The notes: generated from the sequence alone by a model not told the origin. 39,507 bases of DNA from Pedosphaera sp. (GCA_002686885.1 NYYT01000124.1:9996-49502); one strand, 5' to 3'; shown: positions 9,030 to 18,594, numbered from the stretch's first letter. A program made the numbers and translations.

Positions 9030-12000
9030 ATGAAATGCCTTCCTTCCTTGGTCGTGCTCGGCGCGATGATGGGATGGCTGGTTTCATTCGCTGCCATGGC
9101 CCAGTCTGATGGCCTGGTAGCCTACTGGCCGCTGGATGAGCTGCGAGCCGGTGCCACTCCCGACGTCGTGAAGGACTATGACTTGAAAGCTACCCATCTT
9201 GATGTCAGCGATGTGGTGGCAGGGCGGCACGGGCGCGCCATCGCTTTTGAGAGTGGGCGTCAGACGCTGCTATCCCGCGTTCATGAAGTGGGCGAGGAGC
9301 TTCCCATCAACCAGCATCCCTCCTTTACCCTCTCCCTTTGGGTGAAGGTGGATGGTCGCAGGCAAAATGATCTGAGACTTTTCTCCGAAGGGAACACGGT
9401 GGACAGCAACCCTCTTTTCAATTTGGGGACACACAGCGGAGGGGCTGACGGTCGTTTGGATGTTTATCTTCGTCAGAGTGGTTGGCCTACGTTTGGCCAC
9501 TCCTACTCCGAGTATGAGCCATTGGATGGTCAATGGCATCATCTGGCTTGGGTGGAGCATGATGGGCAACGTTCTCTCTATGTGGATGGCCGCTTGGATG
9601 CTTTGGAGATCGCTCCTCGGCCAGATGGAGCCTGGCGCTTGGACAACACCACCTTGGGGGGTATCTTGCGTGCCTCCCCCTCGCATTGGGTCACCGGTCT
9701 CATCGATGATGTCGCCGTTTGGCGTCGTGCTCTTTCAGGGGATGAAATCCACCAGCTCTCGGAACAATCGGTCGGCGATTGGCTGGAAAATGGCGACGCA
9801 TCCCTCTCGGGATCACAAGTCAAGCTGAGTCGATATTGGGTCCAACGGTCTCATGAGGTTGGATCGGTCGTCGCCGATTTATCTCTCTCATCCGAAGAAG
9901 CCTTGGGGCCGGTTTCTTTTGAACTTGTGGAAGGTCAGGGATCCGAAGGCAACACCTCATTTGCGATTGAAGATCAAAAATTGATGTTGGTTTCGAGCTT
10001 GGAACGGCTTTCCCATGGGCAAGAATTGAACATTCGAATGAGAGTCCAAGATGCCGGTGGTTGGAACGATGAGGTGTCCATGACGATTCTGGTGATCAGT
10101 GGGGAGGGGCTCATAGCTCCGGTTCTGATTACAGAACTGATGGCCGATAACCAGGGTATCCATCTTGACGGCGATGGAAGAGCAGTCGATTGGATTGAAT
10201 TGCATAACCCTCTGAGCATTCCGGTCAGTTTGGCCGGTTACTTTCTGACCGATCAGATAGATGATTTACGTAAATGGATGTTTCCGCCCTGTGAGATGGA
10301 ACCCGGAGCTTACCTGGTGCTTTATGGTGGGGCACCGGAAGTCGATGGAGTGAGGCAGGAAGATTTTCGTGATGCTCAGGGTTTCCTGCATTTCAGTTTC
10401 AATCTTGATGCGGATGGAGAGTATCTTGCATTGGTTGAGCCTGATGGGCAGAGGATTGCCTTCGAATTGACCGAGAATTACCCTGCCCAGTTTGCGGATG
10501 TTTCCTACGGCATGAATGCTCAAGGACAGTGGTCTTTTCAAACCCGACCCACACCCGGTCGAGGAAACTCTGCAGGGGTTCTCGGTTGGGTGGGAGATAC
10601 GGTTTTTTCGGTGGATCGAGGCTTTTACGAAGAGCCTTTCGAAGTGGCTATTTCAACCTCTTCGGGGCAGGAGGCGATCATTCATTACACCTTGGATGGT
10701 AGTGAGCCCTCTCCTGATCATGGACTGGTTTATGAATCTCCGATCACGGTCAGCACCACAACGACCCTTCGGGCTATGGCATTTCGAGAAGGGTGGGAAT
10801 CTACCAATGTGGATACCCATACCTATGTCTTTGTGGATGATGTTGCCCACCAACCGGCTCAACCCTCAGGATGGCCTCAGAATTGGGGGCGCAACAGCGA
10901 AGTCGATGGTCGAGATGGAGCCGGTAATGGTATAGTGCCTGCAGATTACGAAATGGACCCGCGAGTGGTCGATCAAACCCTGGAGGGCTTCGGCATACGG
11001 GATGCGCTATTGGATATTCCCAGTGTTTCCATCGTGATGCATCCGGACGATTTCATTAAACCCGGAAGAGGCATTTATTCCATTCCACAATCGCGCATCG
11101 AGAGGGTTTGTTCGATGGAATACCTGCATCCTGACGGCACAAAAGGATTTCAGGAAAATGCCAAGATTGAGGTGCACGGCAACTCGAGTCGCCGCCCATG
11201 GCGCATGCAGAAGCACTCCCTGCGAATCACCTTCAGCGGTCAGGTCGGTGTAAAATCACTCGACTATCCCTTGTTTGAGAATTCTCCAGTGAGCCGATTC
11301 AACCAGCTGGTTCTTCGAGCCTGTTTTACCGATAGCTGGGCCTTGGTGAGCTGGGGGAGCAGTCGCTATCGTCCCAATGATTCTCAATACATCCGCGATG
11401 TATGGATGAAGGAATCCCTCCGTGACATGGGCCAGCCCTCCAGCCATGGATCGTTCGTGCATCTTTATGTGAACGGCTTGTACTTTGGCCTGCACAACCT
11501 GACGGAGCGATTGGCAGAGGATTTTTTCGCCGATCATTTGGGGGGGGATCCCGAGGACTGGGAAATCAATGAGGACTTCGGCAGTCCTGGGCCTCGATGG
11601 AATCAAATCCTTTCCATGGATGTGACAGACCCCGATGTCTACGAGGAGCTCCATCAGTATGTTGATCTGGCAAACCTGGCTGATTACAGCCTCTTGCATT
11701 TTTATGCGGATGCGGAGGATTGGCCGCACCACAATGGCTACGCAGCAGTCAATCCGGTTTCAGGGGATGGGCGGTACCGTTTTTTTGTGTGGGATCAGGA
11801 AATCGTCTTGGACAAGTTCACATGGAACCCGTTCAACAAAAATAGCGGGATGGGTGCTCTCTTCCAAAAGCTCCGAGCCAATACTGATTTCAGGCGTCTT
11901 TTTGCCGATCGAGTACAGAGGCATCTTTTTCATGGAGGTGCTTTGAGTCTGGAGGCAAGCCGTTCGCGTTACATGAACCTCGCTCAGCAAATTGACAAGG

Positions 12001-13943
12001 CCATCGTGGCTGAGTCGGCACGCTGGGGGGACACGCAGATGAGCACCCCTTATGGTAGCGTCATTGAACAACCCCGACCGTTGAGTGATGTGGATGATGA
12101 TCACTATCCGCCCGCTCCTCATGCGCCTGATGTTTACTTTACTCGCGAAGACTCCTGGCTAGTGGAGCGGGACAATGTGGTCGAACACTACCTGCCCACT
12201 TTGCATGATGCTTCCAGTCCCCATGCCGTGATCAATGAACTGAGAGCTGCCAACCTTTATCCCTCTCTGGATGCTCCCAGTCTTTCACTGAAGCCGGGCC
12301 CTGTGATTTCCGGGCAAGCATTGGGCATGCAGGCAACCCGAGGTAGCGTTTACTATACGTTGACGGGCCAGGATCCATGGCAACCTTCCAAGGATGCTCA
12401 ACAGGTGCTTCTACCCGACGGCGCGTCTGCCCATGCGTGGATCCCAGTGGATGATCGTCATGGTCTCTCCTGGACGCGGAAGAACTTCAGAGTGGATGAC
12501 ACTTGGTTGGAAGGTCGAACGGGCGTGGGCTATGAAACGAGCATTTCCGATTACAAGGGGTTTATAGGGCTGGATGTCATGGGAATGAGGAATTTCAATG
12601 GATCGGTCTACATACGGGTCCCCTTCGAGATGAGCGATTTGACCTGGATGAGCGATGACACCCGCGTCTTTCTTCACATACGCTATGATGATGGGTTTGT
12701 GGCCTACCTCAATGGTCGGGAAGTGGCGCGAGCCAACGCGCCACTGGGTCAACCCTCCTGGGACTCACTGGCCCGTGCTTCACATGCCGACAGTGCAGCC
12801 AGCCAATTTGAAGCGTTTGATATCACCGATCATCAAGGCGTGTGGGTTCAGGGAGAAAACGTCCTGGCCATTCATGGACTCAATGTCTCGCTTTCCAGTA
12901 GCGATTTGTTGATCACCCCCAAAATAGTGGCTTCGCAGAGAGTTCAAGGGGCCCTGCCTGCTGAAGTGCTTACTTACACACAGTCCATTCCACTGACACA
13001 GAGCGCCCATCTGAAGGCTCGTGCCTTCTACCAGGGTGAGTGGTCCGCTCTGACCGAGGCCCATTATTCCATGGGTCGTCCTCCAGCACCTGGTGATCTG
13101 GCCTTGACCGAAATACATTATCATCCGACTGAGCCACAGCAGGGTGAGTTTGTGGAGATCCTGAACATGGCGCAGGATACTCTGGTTTTGGATGGGGTTA
13201 CTCTCAGCGATGGACTCTCCTTTGTGTTTCCTCCCCAAAGCCTGCTCGAACCCGGACAGCGTGTGGTGGTTGCCCAAGATCCCCAGAGCCTGCGTGCCGC
13301 TTACCCGGGCATCCTGGTGTATGGCCCCTTCGTAAACCATACCCAGCTTTCCAACGGTGGCGAGCGTCTGAGTCTCTTGAACGCATCTGGAGACCTGCTT
13401 CTTGGTTTGAAATACGGCGATGAGGCACCGTGGCCTGATTCAGCAGATGGAAAGGGATACAGTCTGGTTCTCAGGGATCCCGCCGCACCCGGTGCGCTGA
13501 ACGACCCGGCGCTTTGGACTGCCAGCCATGCGTTGGGTGGATCACCGGGAGTGATGGATGTCAATGAGACAAGGAGCACTGTTTCCAGCGATGTCGATGC
13601 CGATGGAATCCCCGCACTAGGTGAAGCCTTTCATGGAACCAGTGATGCCGAGCCTCAAAAAGTCGAGGAAGTGTTCGTCATCCGGTCGGTCATCCAAAGC
13701 AATCCTGAACCTTCCATCGCCTGGGTGATGGATGTCTTGCATGATCCAGGTGCCACCGAAATCCTGATGGATATCGAAGTCTCCGTTGATCTGAAGACCT
13801 GGCAATCTGCCGGCATCTCCTTTGAGAAAACATCCGAAGTCATGGCAGATGAAGGGCGTGTCTGGCTGCGCCATACCTTGCCTCCAATGCAGACCCTTCC
13901 CAGTCGTCAATTCTTCCGGTTGAAGTACTTTCACCCTCGATGA
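9030..13943 (+). CDS. Giant secreted LamG / lamin-tail / CotH-domain protein
   Basis: A secreted protein of about 1637 residues. The start at 9030 (MKCLPSLVVLGAMMGWLVSF) gives a standard signal peptide and has GGGGTGG upstream; the longer ORF from 8985 would put 15 extra residues ahead of it. Domains in order: LamG/concanavalin-like (about 28-245, GLVAYWPLDEL to LIDDVAVWRRALS); a cadherin-like stretch (about 255-360); lamin-tail domain 1 (about 362-490, VLITELMADNQ); a chitobiase/FN3-type segment (about 520-600, IIHYTLDGSEPS); a CotH kinase-like domain (about 660-925, with KIEVHGNSSRRP, LHNLTER and FFVWDQE); a further galactose-binding-like segment; lamin-tail domain 2 (about 1355-1480, LALTEIHYHPTEP); and a short tail with DVDADGIP ending FFRLKYFHPR, typical of verrucomicrobial secreted proteins. 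The role is unknown; surface adhesion or protein phosphorylation outside the cell are options. Confidence 0.88.
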   Translation: MKCLPSLVVLGAMMGWLVSFAAMAQSDGLVAYWPLDELRAGATPDVVKDYDLKATHLDVSDVVAGRHGRAIAFESGRQTLLSRVHEVGEELPINQHPSFTLSLWVKVDGRRQNDLRLFSEGNTVDSNPLFNLGTHSGGADGRLDVYLRQSGWPTFGHSYSEYEPLDGQWHHLAWVEHDGQRSLYVDGRLDALEIAPRPDGAWRLDNTTLGGILRASPSHWVTGLIDDVAVWRRALSGDEIHQLSEQSVGDWLENGDASLSGSQVKLSRYWVQRSHEVGSVVADLSLSSEEALGPVSFELVEGQGSEGNTSFAIEDQKLMLVSSLERLSHGQELNIRMRVQDAGGWNDEVSMTILVISGEGLIAPVLITELMADNQGIHLDGDGRAVDWIELHNPLSIPVSLAGYFLTDQIDDLRKWMFPPCEMEPGAYLVLYGGAPEVDGVRQEDFRDAQGFLHFSFNLDADGEYLALVEPDGQRIAFELTENYPAQFADVSYGMNAQGQWSFQTRPTPGRGNSAGVLGWVGDTVFSVDRGFYEEPFEVAISTSSGQEAIIHYTLDGSEPSPDHGLVYESPITVSTTTTLRAMAFREGWESTNVDTHTYVFVDDVAHQPAQPSGWPQNWGRNSEVDGRDGAGNGIVPADYEMDPRVVDQTLEGFGIRDALLDIPSVSIVMHPDDFIKPGRGIYSIPQSRIERVCSMEYLHPDGTKGFQENAKIEVHGNSSRRPWRMQKHSLRITFSGQVGVKSLDYPLFENSPVSRFNQLVLRACFTDSWALVSWGSSRYRPNDSQYIRDVWMKESLRDMGQPSSHGSFVHLYVNGLYFGLHNLTERLAEDFFADHLGGDPEDWEINEDFGSPGPRWNQILSMDVTDPDVYEELHQYVDLANLADYSLLHFYADAEDWPHHNGYAAVNPVSGDGRYRFFVWDQEIVLDKFTWNPFNKNSGMGALFQKLRANTDFRRLFADRVQRHLFHGGALSLEASRSRYMNLAQQIDKAIVAESARWGDTQMSTPYGSVIEQPRPLSDVDDDHYPPAPHAPDVYFTREDSWLVERDNVVEHYLPTLHDASSPHAVINELRAANLYPSLDAPSLSLKPGPVISGQALGMQATRGSVYYTLTGQDPWQPSKDAQQVLLPDGASAHAWIPVDDRHGLSWTRKNFRVDDTWLEGRTGVGYETSISDYKGFIGLDVMGMRNFNGSVYIRVPFEMSDLTWMSDDTRVFLHIRYDDGFVAYLNGREVARANAPLGQPSWDSLARASHADSAASQFEAFDITDHQGVWVQGENVLAIHGLNVSLSSSDLLITPKIVASQRVQGALPAEVLTYTQSIPLTQSAHLKARAFYQGEWSALTEAHYSMGRPPAPGDLALTEIHYHPTEPQQGEFVEILNMAQDTLVLDGVTLSDGLSFVFPPQSLLEPGQRVVVAQDPQSLRAAYPGILVYGPFVNHTQLSNGGERLSLLNASGDLLLGLKYGDEAPWPDSADGKGYSLVLRDPAAPGALNDPALWTASHALGGSPGVMDVNETRSTVSSDVDADGIPALGEAFHGTSDAEPQKVEEVFVIRSVIQSNPEPSIAWVMDVLHDPGATEILMDIEVSVDLKTWQSAGISFEKTSEVMADEGRVWLRHTLPPMQTLPSRQFFRLKYFHPR

Positions 13944-13954
13944 TTTAAGGCATC

Positions 13955-13973
13955 CAAGCGGGTTTCCTGCTTG
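13955..13973 (+). other. Hairpin between the CotH-domain gene and recD2
   Basis: CAAGCGGG-TTT-CCTGCTTG forms an 8-base-pair stem (one G-U pair) with a 3-base loop in a 39-base gap. Its 3' arm contains the TTG used as the recD2 start in the ORF track, which argues for the ATG at 13983 instead. There is no T-tract on either side, so intrinsic termination is uncertain. Confidence 0.4.
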
Positions 13974-13982
13974 AATCGGATC

Positions 13983-16205
13983 ATGCGCTCACGCGATGAT
14001 CAGCACTTCTCGATGCCGGATCATCCCCAATCTCGCCAGGAAAGCCTATCGGGCTTGATTGAGCGTGTGACTTTCTTCAACGAAGACACGGGCTTTGTGG
14101 TTCTGCGCGTGAAGGCCAAGGGGAGGAAGGCTCTTCTGACGGTTCTCGGTAAAGTGGTTTCCGCCAATGCGGGTGAATGGATTCAGGCCGAAGGTTCGTG
14201 GCAGCGCGATCGAGACCATGGCATGCAATTCAGGGCCGATCGACTGGTGTGCACTCCACCCACCAACCGGGAAGGTATTGAGAAATACCTTGCCAGTGGA
14301 ATGATCAAGGGCATTGGGCCGGTCTATGCCAAGAAAATGGTGCAGAAATTTGGCGATGAGGTATTCGACATCATCGAGCATGCCTCGGCCCGCTTGGAAA
14401 CCATCGAGGGCATTGGGCCGGGGCGCCGAAAATTGATCAAGGATGCCTGGCAGGAACAGAAGGTCATTCGGGATATCATGGTCTTTTTGCACTCCAATGG
14501 AGTGAGCACCAGCCGAGCCGTGCGGATTTACAAGACCTATGGCGAGGAATCCATTGAAAAGCTTCAGCACAATCCCTACATCCTTTCACGCGACATCCGT
14601 GGCATCGGCTTCAAGATTGCGGATCAAATTGCCCAAAAGCTTGGGATTCCCAAAGATTCCCTGCATCGCTCTCAGGCCGGTTTGGCACATACCTTGACCA
14701 TGGCTACAGGCATGGGGCATTGCGGGCTTCCCGAGGAAATGCTCATCGAACAAACTACCGAACTGCTGGGTGTTCCTCCTGATGTGGTTTGCTCAGGCCT
14801 GAAGCAAGCGCTGAGCGAAGGGTCGGTGATTCGGGAAATACTGTGGGAAAAGCCGTTTATCTTTCTTCCTGCTCTCAAGGAAGCCGAAGAGGGCATTGCC
14901 AGGAGAGCCCTTCGACTGGCTGGAAAGCCTGCAGCCTATCCTCCCATTGATTTGGAACGGGCGATAGAGTGGGTTCAGGGGCAATCCAAAATCAAGTTGG
15001 CAGATTCTCAAGTCAAAGCGGTTCGCAATGCCTTGTTGCAACGTTTCATGATTCTGACGGGTGGACCGGGCGTCGGAAAGACCACCATCATTCGCTCCAT
15101 TCTCAAAATTCTGCATGCCAAGAAAGTTTCCTTTGCGTTGGCAGCGCCCACAGGCCGAGCCGCCAAGCGATTGGCTGAATCGACCGGTCACCCGGCCAAA
15201 ACCATTCATCGCCTGCTGGAAATGAATCCCCACACCGGACGCTTCCTGCATGATGAACATCATCCTCTGGAGGTGCAGCTTTTGGTGATCGATGAATGCT
15301 CCATGGTGGATATCCCCCTCATGTATCAGCTTTGGCGTGCCCTTCCTCCCGAAGCCCATTTGTTGCTGGTGGGTGATGTGGATCAGCTTCCCTCTGTCGG
15401 CCCTGGATCGGTGTTGAAAGATTTAATGACCAGCGGCTGCATTGAGGTGGCTCGGCTGGAAGAGATTTTCCGGCAGGCATCCACCAGTCAGATCATCACC
15501 AATGCCCACCGGATGAATCAGGGAGACATGCCGTTGACGAGCGAAGCTGGAGAGGAAGATTTTTATTTTCTGGAGCGAGATGAGCCCGAGCAGATTATCT
15601 CTGCGATGCTGTCCATGATCACTCAGCGCATTCCAAGGAAGTTTATGTTGGATCCGATGATGGATGTTCAGGTGTTGTGTCCCATGAATCGCGGAAGTCT
15701 CGGGGTGCGTGAAATGAATCTGACCTTGCAGGAGCGATTGAACCCATCGAGGGAAGGAGAGACCTATGTGGAAAAATTTGGTTGGCAGTTTCGTATCCGG
15801 GACAAGGTCATCCAGACGGAAAACAATTATGACAAGGATGTCTTCAATGGAGATATTGGGCAAATCACCAAGATTGATTTGGTGGAAAAAGAAGTGATCG
15901 TTGCCTTTGATCAGCGCAAAGTGAGCTATGATTTCGGGGAATTGGATGAGCTTGCCCTGGCCTATGCCATTACCATACACAAATCTCAGGGTTCGGAGTT
16001 TCCCGTGGTGGTGATTCCGGTGGCCACTCAGCAATTCCTCCTGCTCCAGCGCAACCTCATTTACACGGGGGTCACCCGAGGTCGAAAGCTGGTGCTCCTG
16101 GTGGGGCAGAAAAAGGCCCTGAACATGGCGGTTGCCAACGCTACCTCTGCTCGCCGCTATTCAGGTTTGCTGCACCGCATGCGAAGCATGGGTGAAAAGA
16201 CCTAG
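13983..16205 (+). CDS. recD2: RecD2-type ATP-dependent DNA helicase
   Basis: A superfamily 1B 5'-3' helicase of the RecD2 type, which works without RecBC, probably in DNA repair or replication-fork maintenance. The protein has about 740 residues. Seen: an N-terminal OB-like region (LSGLIERVTFFNEDTGFVVL); helix-hairpin-helix repeats (SGMIKGIGPVYAKK, LETIEGIGPGRRK, RDIRGIGFKIADQIA); Walker A LTGGPGVGKTT near residue 360; APTGRAAKRL; Walker B LLVIDECSMVD; motif III LVGDVDQLPSVGPG; an Arg motif (FRQASTSQIITNAHRMN); and the C-terminal UvrD-like YAITIHKSQGSEF and IYTGVTRGRKL. The long N-terminal HhH region separates it from RecBCD-type RecD. Possible starts are TTG 13971, ATG 13983 and ATG 14013; I choose 13983. 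Its stop codon shares the bases CTAG with the opposing scaffold gene. Confidence 0.92.
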   Translation: MRSRDDQHFSMPDHPQSRQESLSGLIERVTFFNEDTGFVVLRVKAKGRKALLTVLGKVVSANAGEWIQAEGSWQRDRDHGMQFRADRLVCTPPTNREGIEKYLASGMIKGIGPVYAKKMVQKFGDEVFDIIEHASARLETIEGIGPGRRKLIKDAWQEQKVIRDIMVFLHSNGVSTSRAVRIYKTYGEESIEKLQHNPYILSRDIRGIGFKIADQIAQKLGIPKDSLHRSQAGLAHTLTMATGMGHCGLPEEMLIEQTTELLGVPPDVVCSGLKQALSEGSVIREILWEKPFIFLPALKEAEEGIARRALRLAGKPAAYPPIDLERAIEWVQGQSKIKLADSQVKAVRNALLQRFMILTGGPGVGKTTIIRSILKILHAKKVSFALAAPTGRAAKRLAESTGHPAKTIHRLLEMNPHTGRFLHDEHHPLEVQLLVIDECSMVDIPLMYQLWRALPPEAHLLLVGDVDQLPSVGPGSVLKDLMTSGCIEVARLEEIFRQASTSQIITNAHRMNQGDMPLTSEAGEEDFYFLERDEPEQIISAMLSMITQRIPRKFMLDPMMDVQVLCPMNRGSLGVREMNLTLQERLNPSREGETYVEKFGWQFRIRDKVIQTENNYDKDVFNGDIGQITKIDLVEKEVIVAFDQRKVSYDFGELDELALAYAITIHKSQGSEFPVVVIPVATQQFLLLQRNLIYTGVTRGRKLVLLVGQKKALNMAVANATSARRYSGLLHRMRSMGEKT

Positions 16206-16735
16206 CTAGAGTCCTCCTCAGGTGGAAGCATCACCACCCGTAATCCCTGGCCGCCCTTGGCGGCATTCTGCATCTGATCCAGCAGGCTACCCTGAGTGGT
16301 GAGAGGAGAGCCTTCTGTCGATGGTTCACTGGCTTTTGTCTCAGGGCTGCCGCCCTCATGGGCTGCGATGGCGCTGCGAAGGGCATCCTCGACCATGGTG
16401 GTACAGTGGATCTTGGTAGGAGGCAAGGGGCCCAGGTCCGCCGCCATTTCCACCCCTGAGAGAGCCAGGGCCTCCGAGGTGCTTTTGCCCTTGATCAGTT
16501 CAGTCGCCAAGCTAGCAGCGGCAATGGCAGTCTCACAACCAAAGGATTGGAAGGAGGCCTTGTCGATGACCTTCTTGCCATCCTGGTCCTTGAACTTGAG
16601 CCACATGCGGAGCATATCGCCACAACCTGCCCCCCCGACAGTTCCGACGGCATCGGCATCTTCCATTTTTCCGAGGTTTTTGGGATTCGCAATGGCTTCA
16701 CGAACCTTTTCTTCAAAGGAGTCTGAGTGGGTCAT
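16202..16735 (-). CDS. IscU/NifU N-terminal-type iron-sulfur cluster scaffold with C-terminal tail
   Basis: The last gene of the suf operon encodes a 177-residue scaffold on which nascent Fe-S clusters are built from sulfur supplied by a cysteine desulfurase. The conserved ligands are present: Cys38 and Asp40 in GAGCGDML, Cys67 in FGCETAIA, and His110-Cys111 in LPPTKIHCTTM. The spacing from Cys67 to Cys111 and the retained His-Cys pair match IscU/NifU rather than Firmicutes SufU, which has an insertion there and uses zinc. LPPTK resembles the LPPVK chaperone-binding motif of IscU, although no hscA/hscB is seen here. After residue 125 comes a linker rich in S, T, E and P and a short conserved-looking end (GQGLRVVMLPPEE) of unknown role. 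It starts 8 bases after the rhodanese-like gene. Confidence 0.88.
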   Translation of the reverse strand: MTHSDSFEEKVREAIANPKNLGKMEDADAVGTVGGAGCGDMLRMWLKFKDQDGKKVIDKASFQSFGCETAIAAASLATELIKGKSTSEALALSGVEMAADLGPLPPTKIHCTTMVEDALRSAIAAHEGGSPETKASEPSTEGSPLTTQGSLLDQMQNAAKGGQGLRVVMLPPEEDSS

Positions 16736-16743
16736 GGTATGGG

Positions 16744-17310
16744 CTAGGATGCTTCAGGGGTGGGGGGCATGGGCTCGAGACGGTAACGCGGGATGGTTGG
16801 GTCCACTTGCTGAGACCACGCATCAATGCCACCTTCCATGCACCTGATTTGAGTGAAACCCTGTCCCTGAAAATAGGTGGCGGCATCCAGGCTGGTTTTC
16901 CCCTTGTGATCCACGATCACAAGGAGTGCATCCCGTTGCCATTGAGAGAGCATCATCTGCATGGATTCCTGAGACATGTGAGTGGATGCTTCCAGGTGAA
17001 CCGCATCCCATTCTTCGCTGGTGCGGATGTCGACAAGGTGGCATGGGGCATCCGACTTCAAGGCAGCTTCCACCTCGGTGGGAGACATCCAAAGTTGAAG
17101 GTCCTCATCGTGGCTCTGTTTGATGCGATCGATGACTTCCTGAGGATGAATGCGATCATTACGCTCACAAAGCTCCTTCAGTGTTTCTTCGGCATGGAAG
17201 GCGCAACTGGAGCAACCGCCGATGTGAAAGTGGCGGAACAGGGCCCTTTGCGCCCATGGGTAGGCCTCCAAAACGGCCTGCATGGTGGATTCAGGAGTGA
17301 TCTCTGACAT
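16744..17310 (-). CDS. CSSC-domain protein with degenerate rhodanese domain, in the suf operon
   Basis: The ORF track extends to 17394 through an upstream alternative start inside sufS. The ATG at 17310 (MSEITPEST), 10 bases after the sufS stop, fits operon spacing and gives 188 residues. Residues about 8-65 form a small helical domain with HIGGCSSCAFHAEETL (Cys33, Cys36), similar to DUF1858-type domains. Residues about 73-170 form a rhodanese-like domain (HLVDIRTSEEWDAVHLEAS at the front, CMEGGIDAW at the end). The active-site loop, normally a Cys followed by xxGxRS, reads DHKGKTS with Asp134 in place of the sulfur-carrying Cys, so persulfide chemistry at that site is not expected. The CSSC pair could carry sulfur or metal instead. 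The role is inferred from its place between sufS and the scaffold gene. Confidence 0.8.
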   Translation of the reverse strand: MSEITPESTMQAVLEAYPWAQRALFRHFHIGGCSSCAFHAEETLKELCERNDRIHPQEVIDRIKQSHDEDLQLWMSPTEVEAALKSDAPCHLVDIRTSEEWDAVHLEASTHMSQESMQMMLSQWQRDALLVIVDHKGKTSLDAATYFQGQGFTQIRCMEGGIDAWSQQVDPTIPRYRLEPMPPTPEAS

Positions 17311-17320
17311 GGAACAGAAC

Positions 17321-18541
17321 TTAGTTACGGTCTGCGAAACGTTTGTAAAGATGATCGAGAATCTCGAGGGATCGGTCAACTTCCTCCTTGTCATTGTAAA
17401 AATAGAAGCTGGCCCTGGCCGTGCCGGTGATCCCCCATTTTTTCATCAGCGCCTGGGTGCAATGGTGGCCACCTCTCAATGCCAACCCCTTCTGGTCTGC
17501 CAAAGTCACCAGGTCATGTACATGAAGCCCATCGAGGAGAAAACTTACCAAACCGCCTCTGTTGGTTGGCGGACCAAAGACCCGGACCCCGGGGAAGCGT
17601 CGGATTTCATCATAAAAATACTGAGCAAGGGCCTGGTCGTGGTCGTGGATCTGTTGGCGACCGATGGCGTCGATGTAGTCCATGGCTCTGGCAAGCCCCA
17701 CGGCTCCAGCCATATTGGGAGTCCCAGCCTCGTAACGATGGGGGGATGCCTTGAAGCTGGGCCTCTCAAAGGTGACCTCCTGGATCATTTCCCCACCTCC
17801 CTGGTAAGGCGGCCAGGAGTCCATGATTGATTTTCGAGCGTAGAGTACCCCAATACCTGTAGGCCCACATATTTTGTGTCCTGAGAAGGCATAGAAATCA
17901 CAATCGATTTCCTGAACATCGATGGGCATGTGTCCGGCACTTTGCGCTCCATCGACCAGAGTGAGTATGCCCTTGGAGCGAGCCTTCTGACATAATTCCT
18001 TGACCGGATTGATGGTGCCCAGACTGTTGGAGACATGGACACAGCTCAGGAGTTTGACATCCTCTCTCAAACGATTGTCCAACCAACTCAGGTCAAGGCT
18101 GCCATCCTTTTCAAGGACGGGAATAAATTCCAGGGTGGCCCCTGTCCTTGAAGCAAGGATTTGCCAGGGGACCATGTTGCTGTGGTGCTCCATTTCGGTG
18201 ATGAGAATCTTGTCCCCGGGTCCCAACGAGTTTTGCCCCAGGCAGTGGGCGACCAGATTGATGGATTCAGTGGTGCCCCGAGTGAAGATAATGTCCGATG
18301 CACTGCTTGCATGAAGGAATTCAGCGGTCCGCTCCCTGGCAGACTCGTAGGCAAGAGTGGCGCGGTTGCTGAGCTCATGAATGCCGCGGTGAACATTCGC
18401 ATGGTCCTTTTGGTAATAAGCCTTGATGGCCTCGATGACCTGATTGGGTTTCTGGCTGCTTGCGGCATTGTCGAAATAGATCAGTGGATGCCCATTGACG
18501 GACTGTTCCAGAATGGGGAAGTCATGCCTGAAATGCTTCAT
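17321..18541 (-). CDS. sufS: Cysteine desulfurase SufS (type II)
   Basis: A PLP enzyme that converts cysteine to alanine and loads the sulfur onto its own cysteine for Fe-S cluster assembly. The ATG at 18541 (MKHFRHDFP) gives 406 residues, the same length as E. coli SufS; the ORF track's longer start at 18565 is a TTG. Seen: IYFDNAASSQKP near 21; TEMEHHSNMVPW (116-127); DGAQSAGH (197-204); the PLP lysine in SGHKICGPTG (Lys223); YEAGTPN; and the catalytic Cys361 in RGGHHCTQ. The short loop around the cysteine marks group II, which usually needs SufE or SufU as sulfur acceptor. Neither classical SufE nor zinc-type SufU is present in this operon. It lies 53 bases downstream of sufT. Confidence 0.95.
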   Translation of the reverse strand: MKHFRHDFPILEQSVNGHPLIYFDNAASSQKPNQVIEAIKAYYQKDHANVHRGIHELSNRATLAYESARERTAEFLHASSASDIIFTRGTTESINLVAHCLGQNSLGPGDKILITEMEHHSNMVPWQILASRTGATLEFIPVLEKDGSLDLSWLDNRLREDVKLLSCVHVSNSLGTINPVKELCQKARSKGILTLVDGAQSAGHMPIDVQEIDCDFYAFSGHKICGPTGIGVLYARKSIMDSWPPYQGGGEMIQEVTFERPSFKASPHRYEAGTPNMAGAVGLARAMDYIDAIGRQQIHDHDQALAQYFYDEIRRFPGVRVFGPPTNRGGLVSFLLDGLHVHDLVTLADQKGLALRGGHHCTQALMKKWGITGTARASFYFYNDKEEVDRSLEILDHLYKRFADRN

Positions 18542-18594
18542 GAAAGTAGGGTGAGTCTGGCTCAAGGTGCTCGTATTGAGGAGGGCGGCTTCGC

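Noticed and set aside
13971-13983. TTG start for recD2
   Set aside because: The TTG lies inside the 3' arm of a hairpin and has no ribosome binding site; the ATG 12 bases later is preferred.
17321-18565. Longer sufS start at 18565
   Set aside because: This is a TTG. The ATG at 18541 gives the usual 406-residue length and the typical N-terminus.
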